This document shows positions 1 through 4,536 of a stretch of DNA of 6,285 nucleotides, in pieces. Source of the DNA: Kiritimatiellales bacterium (GTDB taxonomy: Bacteria > Verrucomicrobiota > Kiritimatiellia > Kiritimatiellales > Pontiellaceae); the NCBI GenBank assembly GCA_030625905.1, contig DAOUQA010000122.1, positions 1-6,285 of the forward strand. Reading direction: 5' to 3'. Every line of letters begins with the position of its first letter. Within the stretch, counting starts at the first letter, position 1. A program made the translations under genes and the position numbers. The notes beneath the pieces were generated by a model. The model was not told the DNA's origin. It ran no database searches and saw only the letters and a program-made list of their open reading frames with translations.

Positions 1-1
1 G

Positions 2-283
2 GCTGCGGCCGTGAAATGCTCCGACGAGTTCAACGCCGATGCCTGCATGCACTGCGGCGTCTGCACCGCCGTCTGCCCGATGGGCTACGAAATCCTGCCC
101 AGGAAGCTCTTCCGCTACGTCCAGGTCGGGCTGGAGGATAAGGTGAAGGAAAACATCACCAGCATCTACTCCTGCCTGCTCTGCGGCATGTGCTCCGAAA
201 ACTGCCCCGCCGAGGTCAATATTCCGGAAAACGTCCGCTTTCTGCGCAAATACCTCAACGAAAAAGAATTCAACCTTTCCTAA
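2..283 (+). CDS. HdrC-like 4Fe-4S dicluster protein (probably 5'-partial)
   Basis: This is an electron-transfer subunit of the heterodisulfide reductase C type, expected to pass electrons between an Fe-S or flavin partner and the CCG-domain protein encoded next. Counting from the GTG at 11, two classical cluster motifs are visible: CMHCGVCTAVCP (C12, C15, C18, C22) and CLLCGMCSENCP (C55, C58, C61, C65). Each would hold a [4Fe-4S] cluster. The conserved 'PRKLFRYVQVGL' linker and 'IPENVRFLRKYL' tail are HdrC/GlpC-like. No transmembrane segment is seen, so it is probably cytoplasmic. The frame stays open to the left window edge and no ribosome site precedes the GTG at 11. HdrC proteins are usually longer than 90 residues, so the true start may lie outside the window. 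The stop codon overlaps the TAAGGAG ribosome site of the next gene, which points to translational coupling. Confidence 0.85.
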   Translation, partial: AAAVKCSDEFNADACMHCGVCTAVCPMGYEILPRKLFRYVQVGLEDKVKENITSIYSCLLCGMCSENCPAEVNIPENVRFLRKYLNEKEFNLS

Positions 284-287
284 GGAG
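282..287 (+). promoter_or_regulatory. Ribosome binding site overlapping the hdrC-like stop codon
   Basis: AAGGAG begins inside the TAA stop of the upstream gene and lies five bases before the ATG at 293. It fixes the start of the HdrB-like protein and suggests coupled translation of the two subunits. Confidence 0.7.
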
Positions 288-292
288 CCGCC

Positions 293-1255
293 ATGCCATT
301 GCCAACCAAAGATATCCTCGGGATTCTGGCCGACAACCTGAACCAGCGTAAAAGCGTGCTGCCGATGTCGGCCGCCAAAACCACGCGCTGGGCCAAGGGG
401 CTCGACCTTCCAAAGGGTGGAAAAACCATCCTCTACACCGGACACATGTACCAGCTCATCCCCGTCATCGACGCGATGGCCACGCAAATGTCCAAGCTCG
501 AGGATTCCCCCATCACCAAAATGTTCGGCCTCGGCCGCAGCGTCAACAAACTCGTAAACATGACCTTCTTCATGGGGTTGCTGGCTTCGAAAGCCGACCA
601 GCAGGACTACGACCGCATGCTGCGCAACATTGCCGGCCTGCTCAAAAAGGCGGGCGTTGAATTTGGCTACCTCTACGGCGAGGAGCTCTACTCCGGCGCA
701 CTCGTCTACGACGAAGGGATCGACGGCTCCTTCGCCAAACATGCCCAGCGCGTCTGCGACCTCTTCAAAAAACATGGTGTAACCAAAGTCATCACCGTCG
801 ATCCACACACCACGCACACCCTGCGCACCGCCTATCCGCAATTTGTGGAAGGCTTCGATGTCGAAGTAAAAAGCTATCTCGAAGTGCTCGCAGAAAGTGG
901 AATGGAACCTGCCGCCCAGCTCAGCGACGCGCTGACCCTGCACGACTCCTGCGTCTACGCCCGCAACGAAAACGTGGTCGACCAGCCTCGCGAACTACTT
1001 GGCAAGGCCGGGGTGAAAATGAACGAGCCCACCCTCTGCGGCAAGAACACCCACTGTTGCGGCGGACCGCTCGAATCGCTCTTCCCAGCCGAGTCGCACC
1101 GCATTGCGGGCAACCGCATCGAACAGCTCAAGGAAGCCGGGGACAACATCACCACCATGTGCCCCATCTGCCTCGTCGGCCTCCGCAAAGCCGCCAAGGG
1201 GTCGGTCAAGGTCAACGATATCTCCGACACGCTGGCAAAAGCCTACGGCGTGTAG
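293..1255 (+). CDS. HdrB-like CCG-domain (Fe-S)-binding protein with degenerate N-terminal cluster site
   Basis: This 320-residue cysteine-rich-domain protein is related to heterodisulfide reductase subunit B/HdrD. In HdrB, two CX31-39CCX35-36CXXC-type domains bind noncubane [4Fe-4S] clusters that reduce disulfides. The C-terminal domain here is intact: C220, C255-C256 and C290-x-x-C293, arranged as CX34CCX33CXXC. The N-terminal copy is still recognisable but has no ligands: YTGHM (48-52) where a Cys is expected, YSG (133-135) in place of CCG, and DPHTTHTL (170-177) in place of a CPxC-type motif. One functional cluster is therefore likely. The start at 293 is set by AAGGAG, five bases upstream. 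It sits nine bases after the HdrC-like gene, and the two probably form a complex. No HdrA is seen in the window. The physiological substrate cannot be named from the sequence. Confidence 0.85.
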   Translation: MPLPTKDILGILADNLNQRKSVLPMSAAKTTRWAKGLDLPKGGKTILYTGHMYQLIPVIDAMATQMSKLEDSPITKMFGLGRSVNKLVNMTFFMGLLASKADQQDYDRMLRNIAGLLKKAGVEFGYLYGEELYSGALVYDEGIDGSFAKHAQRVCDLFKKHGVTKVITVDPHTTHTLRTAYPQFVEGFDVEVKSYLEVLAESGMEPAAQLSDALTLHDSCVYARNENVVDQPRELLGKAGVKMNEPTLCGKNTHCCGGPLESLFPAESHRIAGNRIEQLKEAGDNITTMCPICLVGLRKAAKGSVKVNDISDTLAKAYGV

Positions 1256-1275
1256 GATTCATTCCATAAAAGCAT

Positions 1276-1295
1276 CCGGCATTAATCATGGCCGG
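1276..1295 (+). other. Intercistronic hairpin between the HdrB-like gene and rubrerythrin
   Basis: CCGGCAT pairs with ATG-CCGG across a TAATC loop, with a single bulged G. There is no following T tract, so it is not a standard terminator. It could be an mRNA processing or stability element that separates the Hdr genes from the diiron gene. The structure was read by eye and not folded by software. Confidence 0.3.
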
Positions 1296-1316
1296 GATCA
1301 ATAACAGGAGACGATA

Positions 1317-1772
1317 ATGAGAGAGTGGAAAGCAGTGGATGATATTCTGGATTTTGCTATTGAGAACGAGCAAAACGCGGTCGACTTCTACCGGGAGCTG
1401 GCCAAGAAATCCTCAACCCCTGAGGTTGGCAAACTTTTCGAGGAGTACGCAAAGGAAGAAATGGTGCACAAGGCCAATATCGAGGCGGTCAAGGCCGGCC
1501 AAAACCTCACGCCGGTTTCAACCAAGGTGCTTGACCTTAAGCTTGGCGACTATCTCGTTGCCGTCGAGCCCACCGCCGATATGGATTACCAGTCCGCCCT
1601 GATTCTTGCGATGAAGCGCGAAAAGGCGGCCTTTCGGCTATATACCGCCCTTGCCGCCAAGCTGGAGGACGAAGGGCTGCGCGACCTCTTCCTGCGCCTG
1701 GCTCAAGAGGAAGCCAAGCACAAGCTGCACTTCGAAATTGAATACGACGAACATATCCTGACCGAAAATTAG
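1317..1772 (+). CDS. Rubrerythrin-type ferritin-like diiron protein without rubredoxin domain
   Basis: This 151-residue four-helix diiron protein is expected to act in the cytoplasm in peroxide reduction or iron/oxygen defence in an anaerobe. Both helix pairs carry the family pattern. E18 followed by Y25 and then E48-M-V-H51 form the first ligand pair; E102 followed by Y109 and then E132-A-K-H135 form the second. The internal two-fold similarity of the halves is typical of the erythrin fold. The C-terminal rubredoxin CxxC pairs of classical rubrerythrin are absent and the protein has no cysteine at all, so electrons must come from a separate donor. A ferredoxin or the neighbouring Hdr proteins are candidates (inference). 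The start is supported by AGGAG at 1306-1310, six bases before the ATG. It lies 61 bases after the HdrB-like gene on the same strand. The alternative, a bacterioferritin-like or COG1633 protein of unknown role, cannot be excluded. Confidence 0.88.
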   Translation: MREWKAVDDILDFAIENEQNAVDFYRELAKKSSTPEVGKLFEEYAKEEMVHKANIEAVKAGQNLTPVSTKVLDLKLGDYLVAVEPTADMDYQSALILAMKREKAAFRLYTALAAKLEDEGLRDLFLRLAQEEAKHKLHFEIEYDEHILTEN

Positions 1773-1801
1773 TCCCCGAACCCGCTTTCCCTCCCGCTGG
1801 T

Positions 1802-1871
1802 CAGGTGAAGCGGGGCTACACTGGGAATCAACGCATAGCTCTCCCTTCTGGGTGTAGTAACGTTTCACCTG
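1802..1871. repeat. Imperfect 20-bp inverted repeat
   Basis: The arm at 1802-1821 (CAGGTGAAGCGGGGCTACAC) matches the reverse complement of 1852-1871 at 16 of 20 positions, with 30 bases between. The left arm also forms a competing 7-bp stem, CCCGCTT/AAGCGGG (1781-1787 with 1808-1814), just after the rubrerythrin stop. That stem has no T tract, so it is at best a weak terminator for the upstream transcript. Confidence 0.45.
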
Positions 1872-1875
1872 CTTG

Positions 1876-1901
1876 TCCGCCGGAGCCTCGGCGAAGGTGG
1901 A
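1876..1901. repeat. 26-nt palindromic repeat element (dispersed-repeat type)
   Basis: The ends TCCGCC and GGTGGA pair as a 6-bp stem with one G-U pair around a GC-rich centre. Read on the minus strand, the element and its flank translate as FAEAPADKQ. I recall very similar peptides from spurious ORFs over short palindromic repeats dispersed in many bacterial genomes. Membership of that repeat class is from memory; the palindrome itself is visible. Confidence 0.4.
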
Positions 1902-1956
1902 ACCGAAGGGCGGGAAAACGTTTTCACGCAAGAGCCGCTTGCAAAACCCCTTGGTT

Positions 1957-2054
1957 GTGTGGTGCGCGCTTCCATTCCGATGGAGCGCGCATCGTTCGGG
2001 TAGAACACGTTGCGCGGAAAGCGCGCTCCATCGGAATGGAAGCGTGCACTACAC
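1957..2054. repeat. 98-nt hairpin element with 34-bp arms
   Basis: Left arm 1957-1990 and right arm 2021-2054 are reverse complements at 32 of 34 positions. Both differences become G-U pairs when the plus strand is transcribed, so the RNA stem would be continuous. The loop is 30 nt (1991-2020). The arm core reads CTTCCATTCCGATGGAGCGC. The compensated mismatches and the position between convergent genes suggest a REP/MITE-like or RNA-structured element, not a random palindrome. No transposase is present. Confidence 0.75.
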
Positions 2055-2117
2055 CGTTGTGGGTTTGGTCAGAGGTTTTGAAAAAGGCTCGCAAGAAAAG
2101 AGTATGCTTTCAGGCAC

Positions 2118-2146
2118 AAAAAAGCCCCGTCGCAATGCGGGGCCTT
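2118..2146 (-). terminator. Intrinsic terminator of the OmpP1/FadL gene
   Basis: Read on the minus strand, a GC stem (GCCCCG at 2138-2143 pairing with CGGGGC at 2124-2129) with an 8-base loop is followed at once by six T residues (complement of A 2118-2123). It lies about 50 bases past the stop of the minus-strand porin gene. On the plus strand the stem is followed only by CTTTGTT, so any termination of rightward transcripts would be weaker. Confidence 0.8.
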
Positions 2147-2160
2147 TGTTCGGTTCCAAT

Positions 2161-2185
2161 GGTTCGATAAGCTCACCACAGGTGA
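2161..2185. repeat. REP-like short sequence with small hairpin
   Basis: TCACC-ACA-GGTGA (2173-2185) is a perfect 5-bp hairpin immediately after GGTTCGATAAGCTC. The stretch GGTTCGATAAGCTCACCAC resembles, from memory, a short repeat often seen dispersed in bacterial genomes (GTGGTGAGCTTGTCGAACC on the other strand), with one difference. It starts 11 bases beyond the porin stop codon. Confidence 0.3.
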
Positions 2186-2195
2186 CTGGAAGCGA

Positions 2196-3308
2196 TTAGA
2201 ATTTGTAGGTCACACCCGCCGTTAGCGAATTTTGGTACATGCTGATTGTAGGTCCGCCACCAGTCGCTGTAATTTCATTTTCCAAGGCATGGATATAAGC
2301 TAGGTGAGCTGCCCATTTTTCCCATGCGTAGGATGCGCCGCACGCCAAATGAGTTTCCGTGATGGCCGGGAACAGCGCATTGGGGGCTGCGGTATCTTCA
2401 TCAATGGGTGATTCGCCGTAGGAGATGCCGCCACGCAGAGTCAGCGCATCGCTCACACCCCAAGTAACGCCGGCCTTTACGATGTGCTGGTCTTCCCATC
2501 CCCACCCATCACCGAGGGTGTCCAACTTCGACCACCCCAGCCAGCGGTAGTCGAGTACCAGTTCTAGATTATCCAGCACATTAAAAGCCGCTCCAACCGT
2601 AAGTTGTTGCGGAAGATTAAGAGATTCACTCAAAATGGAATTAGGCCCCATAGCAGGACCCGTGTAGTCATCAAATTCAGACATGAACTGCTCGGACATG
2701 TAGCTACCTCCCAGAGTAAAACGACCCAAATGCTGGTTTACACCGATGATGGCGCCAGCGCCGTATGCCATATCCCAGTCTCCAGCGGATCCCGCCATAT
2801 CCGTTTTAAACTGCGACAGAACAAAAATCGGCCCCGCACCAATACTAAGGCCACTATCGCCAAACTTATAGGCATAGGTTGCGGTCATCTTGGCAATGGA
2901 TAACTCCGTCATTTTACCGCCAAGGGGGGTCGTGTTGTCATAGTCCACGCCCATGCCACTAGTGCCGTAGAGACCGAGGCCAAAGAACCCATTCTCTCCT
3001 TGGCAGCAACCAAAAGAGGCACTGATGGAAGGAATAACAAATGCAGAATCGTCTTCTTGCTCTGTGCCGAAATCCACCGTGCGCACCGGCGCAAAGTATT
3101 GGAACGAGGCATCGACGCCCATGTCCACGTCCGTCAAACCGGCGGGGTTGAGGATGAGCCAGGTGGAATCCTTGGCGGAGACGACGCCGGCTCCGGCGGT
3201 TCCCTGCTGGACCGGACCAATACCGATCAGGTTGATGCCTTCCGTGGCGTGGATTTGCATGGCGACAGCCACGAGGGCTACTACAGTTGCTACTAAACGT
3301 ACTCTCAT
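2196..3308 (-). CDS. OmpP1/FadL/TodX-family outer-membrane transporter
   Basis: This is a 370-residue outer-membrane beta-barrel of the FadL type, which moves long-chain fatty acids or other hydrophobic compounds through the outer membrane. The N-terminus is a signal peptide (basic MRVR, hydrophobic core to about residue 18, likely cut near IHA-TEG at 21). It is followed by the family's N-terminal plug region with the conserved NPAG (54-57). Alternating Gly/aromatic strands include LPQQLTVGAAF (232-242) and LDYRWLGWS (252-260). The protein ends in VTYKF, with the C-terminal Phe of barrel-assembly substrates. I prefer the ATG at 3306-3308 because AAGGGAG lies nine bases before it and it opens directly on the signal peptide. 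The in-frame ATG at 3351-3353 would add 15 residues ahead of the signal and sits at the predicted transcription start. It is transcribed away from the ArsR gene. The substrate is unknown. The CC pair at 101-102 is unusual for a porin. Confidence 0.9.
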   Translation of the reverse strand: MRVRLVATVVALVAVAMQIHATEGINLIGIGPVQQGTAGAGVVSAKDSTWLILNPAGLTDVDMGVDASFQYFAPVRTVDFGTEQEDDSAFVIPSISASFGCCQGENGFFGLGLYGTSGMGVDYDNTTPLGGKMTELSIAKMTATYAYKFGDSGLSIGAGPIFVLSQFKTDMAGSAGDWDMAYGAGAIIGVNQHLGRFTLGGSYMSEQFMSEFDDYTGPAMGPNSILSESLNLPQQLTVGAAFNVLDNLELVLDYRWLGWSKLDTLGDGWGWEDQHIVKAGVTWGVSDALTLRGGISYGESPIDEDTAAPNALFPAITETHLACGASYAWEKWAAHLAYIHALENEITATGGGPTISMYQNSLTAGVTYKF

Positions 3309-3358
3309 TCCCTTATACTCCCTTGGTAAATTGCACAGTTTGGCTATATACATGACCC

Positions 3359-3387
3359 TTTAAATCACGTTTCCCCGTGTACCGCAA
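3359..3387 (-). promoter_or_regulatory. Candidate sigma-70-type promoter of the porin gene
   Basis: On the minus strand, TTGCGG (complement of 3382-3387) and TTTAAA (3359-3364) are 17 bases apart. They match the consensus -35 at 3 of 6 and the -10 at 4 of 6. Transcription would begin near 3352, leaving a leader of about 44 bases before the preferred ATG. The -35 overlaps the dyad at 3380-3393. Confidence 0.3.
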
Positions 3388-3393
3388 GCGGTA
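3380..3393. promoter_or_regulatory. Operator-like dyad TACCGC-AA-GCGGTA
   Basis: This is a perfect 6-bp inverted repeat with a 2-base centre, upstream of the porin and overlapping its candidate -35 box. The position suits a repressor site. Which regulator binds is not known. The neighbouring ArsR protein is a candidate, but the plus-strand operon has no obvious copy of this dyad. Confidence 0.35.
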
Positions 3394-3413
3394 ATTTTAT
3401 TCTTTAAAACCTT

Positions 3414-3429
3414 TAAATATTAATATTTA
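3414..3429. promoter_or_regulatory. 16-bp AT palindrome
   Basis: TAAATATTAATATTTA is its own reverse complement. It lies within an AT-rich tract between the divergent genes and could be a regulator site, a nucleoid-protein site or an UP-like element. Chance palindromes are more common in AT-only sequence, so the confidence is modest. Confidence 0.3.
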
Positions 3430-3489
3430 GATATTCTTATATATCAACTCCCGTGTTCGGGCAGGGGATTGCCAAGGAGGTTTTTCTCT

Positions 3490-3525
3490 ATGAAAATCCG
3501 TAAGGAGACGCCATTCGCGCCATGA
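3490..3525 (+). CDS. Tiny leader-type ORF (11 codons) behind a consensus ribosome site
   Basis: AAGGAGG at 3474-3480, nine bases before the ATG, is the best Shine-Dalgarno in the window. It serves an ORF coding only for MKIRKETPFAP. Its TGA overlaps another ATG (ATGA at 3522-3525) that opens a three-codon frame, MTP. It lies 80 bases upstream of the ArsR-like gene. It could be a leader peptide, the remnant of a deleted gene's start, or chance. No family is recognised. Confidence 0.3.
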   Translation: MKIRKETPFAP

Positions 3526-3595
3526 CCCCATAAAAACCTGATTATTTTAATTGGGCTGAATATAAAAATATCATAATGTTTAATGTTTCAGGTTT

Positions 3596-3601
3596 GGAGG
3601 G
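3596..3601 (+). promoter_or_regulatory. Ribosome binding site deciding the ArsR-like start
   Basis: GGAGGG four bases before the ATG at 3606 supports that start. The in-frame ATG at 3576 has no such site and would add ten residues with no family match. Confidence 0.65.
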
Positions 3602-3605
3602 ATAC

Positions 3606-3905
3606 ATGGTCGCGAAAGAAAGAGATATTGCAGCGGAAGTATTGAAGGCCATGGCCCACCCCGTCCGGCTGGGCGTGATCGAGGTGCTGGCAAATGGCGA
3701 ACGCACGGTTACCGAGCTGTACGAAGATCTCGATTGCAGCCAGTCGATGATGTCGCAGCAGCTGAAGATCCTCTGCCAGCAAAAGCTCGTTTCAATCCGC
3801 AAGGACGGTACGCAGAAATATTGCAGCCTCGCCAACCGCGACTTCCTGAAGCTGTTCGACTGCATGCACGCCCATCTTCGCCAATTCTTGAACTTCAAGG
3901 ATTGA
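3606..3905 (+). CDS. ArsR-family winged-helix regulator, cysteine-rich, lacking the classical arsenic site
   Basis: This is a 99-residue DNA-binding repressor of the ArsR/SmtB fold. The family hallmark HPVRL (18-22) is followed by helix-turn-helix residues VTELYEDLDCSQSMMSQQLKIL (about 35-56) and the beta wing RKDGTQKYCSL (65-75). Aligning on D-x-S-Q, T34, T36 and Y39 stand where E. coli ArsR, as I recall it, has the As(III) ligands C32, C34 and C37. The usual metalloid site is therefore missing. There are four cysteines elsewhere: C44 and C57 bracket the recognition helix, C73 is in the wing and C86 is in the last helix beside H88 and H90. A thiol-redox, persulfide or alternative metal signal is possible (inference). 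It lies 145 bases upstream of two OsmC genes on the same strand and divergent from the porin, so autoregulation and control of the cassette are likely. Confidence 0.88.
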   Translation: MVAKERDIAAEVLKAMAHPVRLGVIEVLANGERTVTELYEDLDCSQSMMSQQLKILCQQKLVSIRKDGTQKYCSLANRDFLKLFDCMHAHLRQFLNFKD

Positions 3906-4050
3906 TCAAACTTGCTTCATACATAAGGAATGAAAACCTTCAGGATGCACCCTCCTGCGCCGGGGGTGGACAAAATCCATTTTATTGGGTCATTTATTGG
4001 CAAGATTGGACGGCGCCAACCTATTCATTTAAATTCAAGGAGATATACAT
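3906..4050 (+). promoter_or_regulatory. Leader/promoter region of the osmC genes with repeated ATTGG boxes
   Basis: ATTGG occurs three times (3984-3988, 3996-4000, 4005-4009). The last copies lie within a TTGGC-N13-GCCAA inverted repeat (3997-4001/4015-4019). TTTTATTGGG at 3980-3989 resembles TTTTAATTGGG at 3545-3555 ahead of the ArsR-like gene. These could be operator half-sites of a common regulator. No confident -10/-35 pair is seen. Confidence 0.3.
4037..4050 (+). promoter_or_regulatory. Strong ribosome binding site of the first osmC gene
   Basis: AAGGAG with an eight-base AT-rich spacer, ATATACAT, precedes the ATG. The 17 bases AAGGAGATATACATATG are identical to the well-known phage T7 gene 10 translation start used in expression vectors. 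This predicts efficient translation and settles the start at 4051. Confidence 0.75.
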
Positions 4051-4467
4051 ATGTGGACCTACGAAACCTCAGTGGATTGGAAAGAAGGAAAAATCGGCGA
4101 AGCCAACAGCCGCGGAAAGTCTGGTATTGAGGTGGCCACCCCGCCGGAATTCGGCGGCCCCGAAGGCGTCTGGACTCCCGAGGATCTGCTGACCAGCGCG
4201 GTGGAATCGTGCATCATGGCCTCCGCCTTGTTCTTCCTGAACCGCGGGAAGATCCCGTTTCGCTCCTACAGGAGCAAGGCCGCCGGCACCTTGGAAAAAG
4301 GTCCGACCGGCCTGGTCTTCTCCCGTATCGCGGTGGAGGTCACCCTCGTGCTGGAAGATCCGTCGCAGGCCGACGCCGCGCACAAGGCGGTGGTGCAGGC
4401 CGAAAAAACCTGTCCTCTCTCCAACTCGCTGAGCTGCCCCGTGGAACTTTCGATTAACCTGAGCTAA
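4051..4467 (+). CDS. OsmC-family protein (first copy)
   Basis: This is a 138-residue cytoplasmic protein of the OsmC/Ohr fold. Characterised members are homodimeric thiol peroxidases that reduce organic hydroperoxides with a Cys pair and a dithiol or lipoyl reductant. The expected sequence is visible: an N-terminal strand region with PPEFGGPEGVWTPEDLL (31-47), the first active-site Cys in SAVESCIMASALFF (C54), and the second in the KTCPLSNSL motif (C121). An extra C129 follows. WTPEDLLTSAVESC is closer to general OsmC proteins than to Ohr. It follows the ArsR-like gene and precedes a second, clearly different OsmC gene 69 bases on, so the pair is probably co-transcribed. The true substrate could be hydroperoxides or sulfane-sulfur species; the sequence does not decide. 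Confidence 0.9.
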   Translation: MWTYETSVDWKEGKIGEANSRGKSGIEVATPPEFGGPEGVWTPEDLLTSAVESCIMASALFFLNRGKIPFRSYRSKAAGTLEKGPTGLVFSRIAVEVTLVLEDPSQADAAHKAVVQAEKTCPLSNSLSCPVELSINLS

Positions 4468-4482
4468 GCAAGGAATTCTCCC

Positions 4483-4521
4483 ATGCTCTTGAAAATAATT
4501 CTCGACAAAATGCTGGAATAA
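4483..4521 (+). CDS. Possible 12-codon ORF between the two osmC genes
   Basis: AAGGA (4470-4474), eight bases before an ATG, heads a frame coding for MLLKIILDKMLE and ending 15 bases before the next osmC start. It may serve only to keep ribosomes on the message (translational coupling), or be chance. No family is recognised. Confidence 0.2.
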   Translation: MLLKIILDKMLE

Positions 4522-4536
4522 CCCCGGAGACAGAAA

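Larger units (their letters stand above)
1773..2195. other. Gene-free intergenic strip of inverted repeats between convergent genes
   Basis: About 420 bases separate the rubrerythrin gene (plus) from the porin gene (minus). The ORFs that cross it are short, have no ribosome site and follow the repeats, so I treat it as non-coding. It holds, in order: a 7-bp stem 1781-1787/1808-1814; an imperfect 20-bp inverted repeat 1802-1821/1852-1871; a 26-nt palindromic element 1876-1901; a perfect 12-bp palindrome GAAAACGTTTTC at 1914-1925; the 34-bp-arm hairpin 1957-2054; the terminator 2118-2146; and a REP-like stretch at 2161-2185. Convergent 3' ends are a usual landing place for REP-type and MITE-like repeats. 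Confidence 0.7.
3309..3605. other. Divergent control region between the porin and arsR-like genes
   Basis: Nearly 300 bases without a full gene. It holds the porin promoter and dyad on the left, then a strongly AT-rich tract (about 3393-3447) with the perfect 16-bp palindrome TAAATATTAATATTTA at 3414-3429. A tiny ORF with a consensus ribosome site follows at 3490-3525, then a second AT-rich tract (3541-3590) just ahead of the regulator gene. A candidate arsR promoter is TTGGGC (3551-3556), 17 bases, TAATGT (3574-3579), which is weak. Confidence 0.5.

Noticed and set aside
1638..1931. Minus-strand ORF over the end of the rubrerythrin gene and the repeat strip
   Set aside because: It has no ribosome site; part is antisense to a real gene and part is translation of the palindromic repeat (FAEAPADKQ).
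1957..2054. CRISPR array or insertion sequence
   Set aside because: There is only one inverted pair, no regularly spaced direct repeats, no transposase and no clear target-site duplication.
1805..2199. Two overlapping plus-strand ORFs in the intergenic strip
   Set aside because: They run through inverted repeats, have no ribosome site, compete with each other in different frames and have no family resemblance.
3309..3353. Upstream in-frame ATG extending the porin by 15 residues
   Set aside because: It would bury the signal peptide, has a poorly spaced ribosome site and coincides with the predicted transcription start; the ATG at 3306-3308 is better.
3930..4130. 66-codon plus-strand ORF between the ArsR-like and first osmC genes
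   Set aside because: It runs 80 bases into the osmC gene in another frame, its AAGGA touches the ATG with no spacer, and the product has no recognisable pattern.
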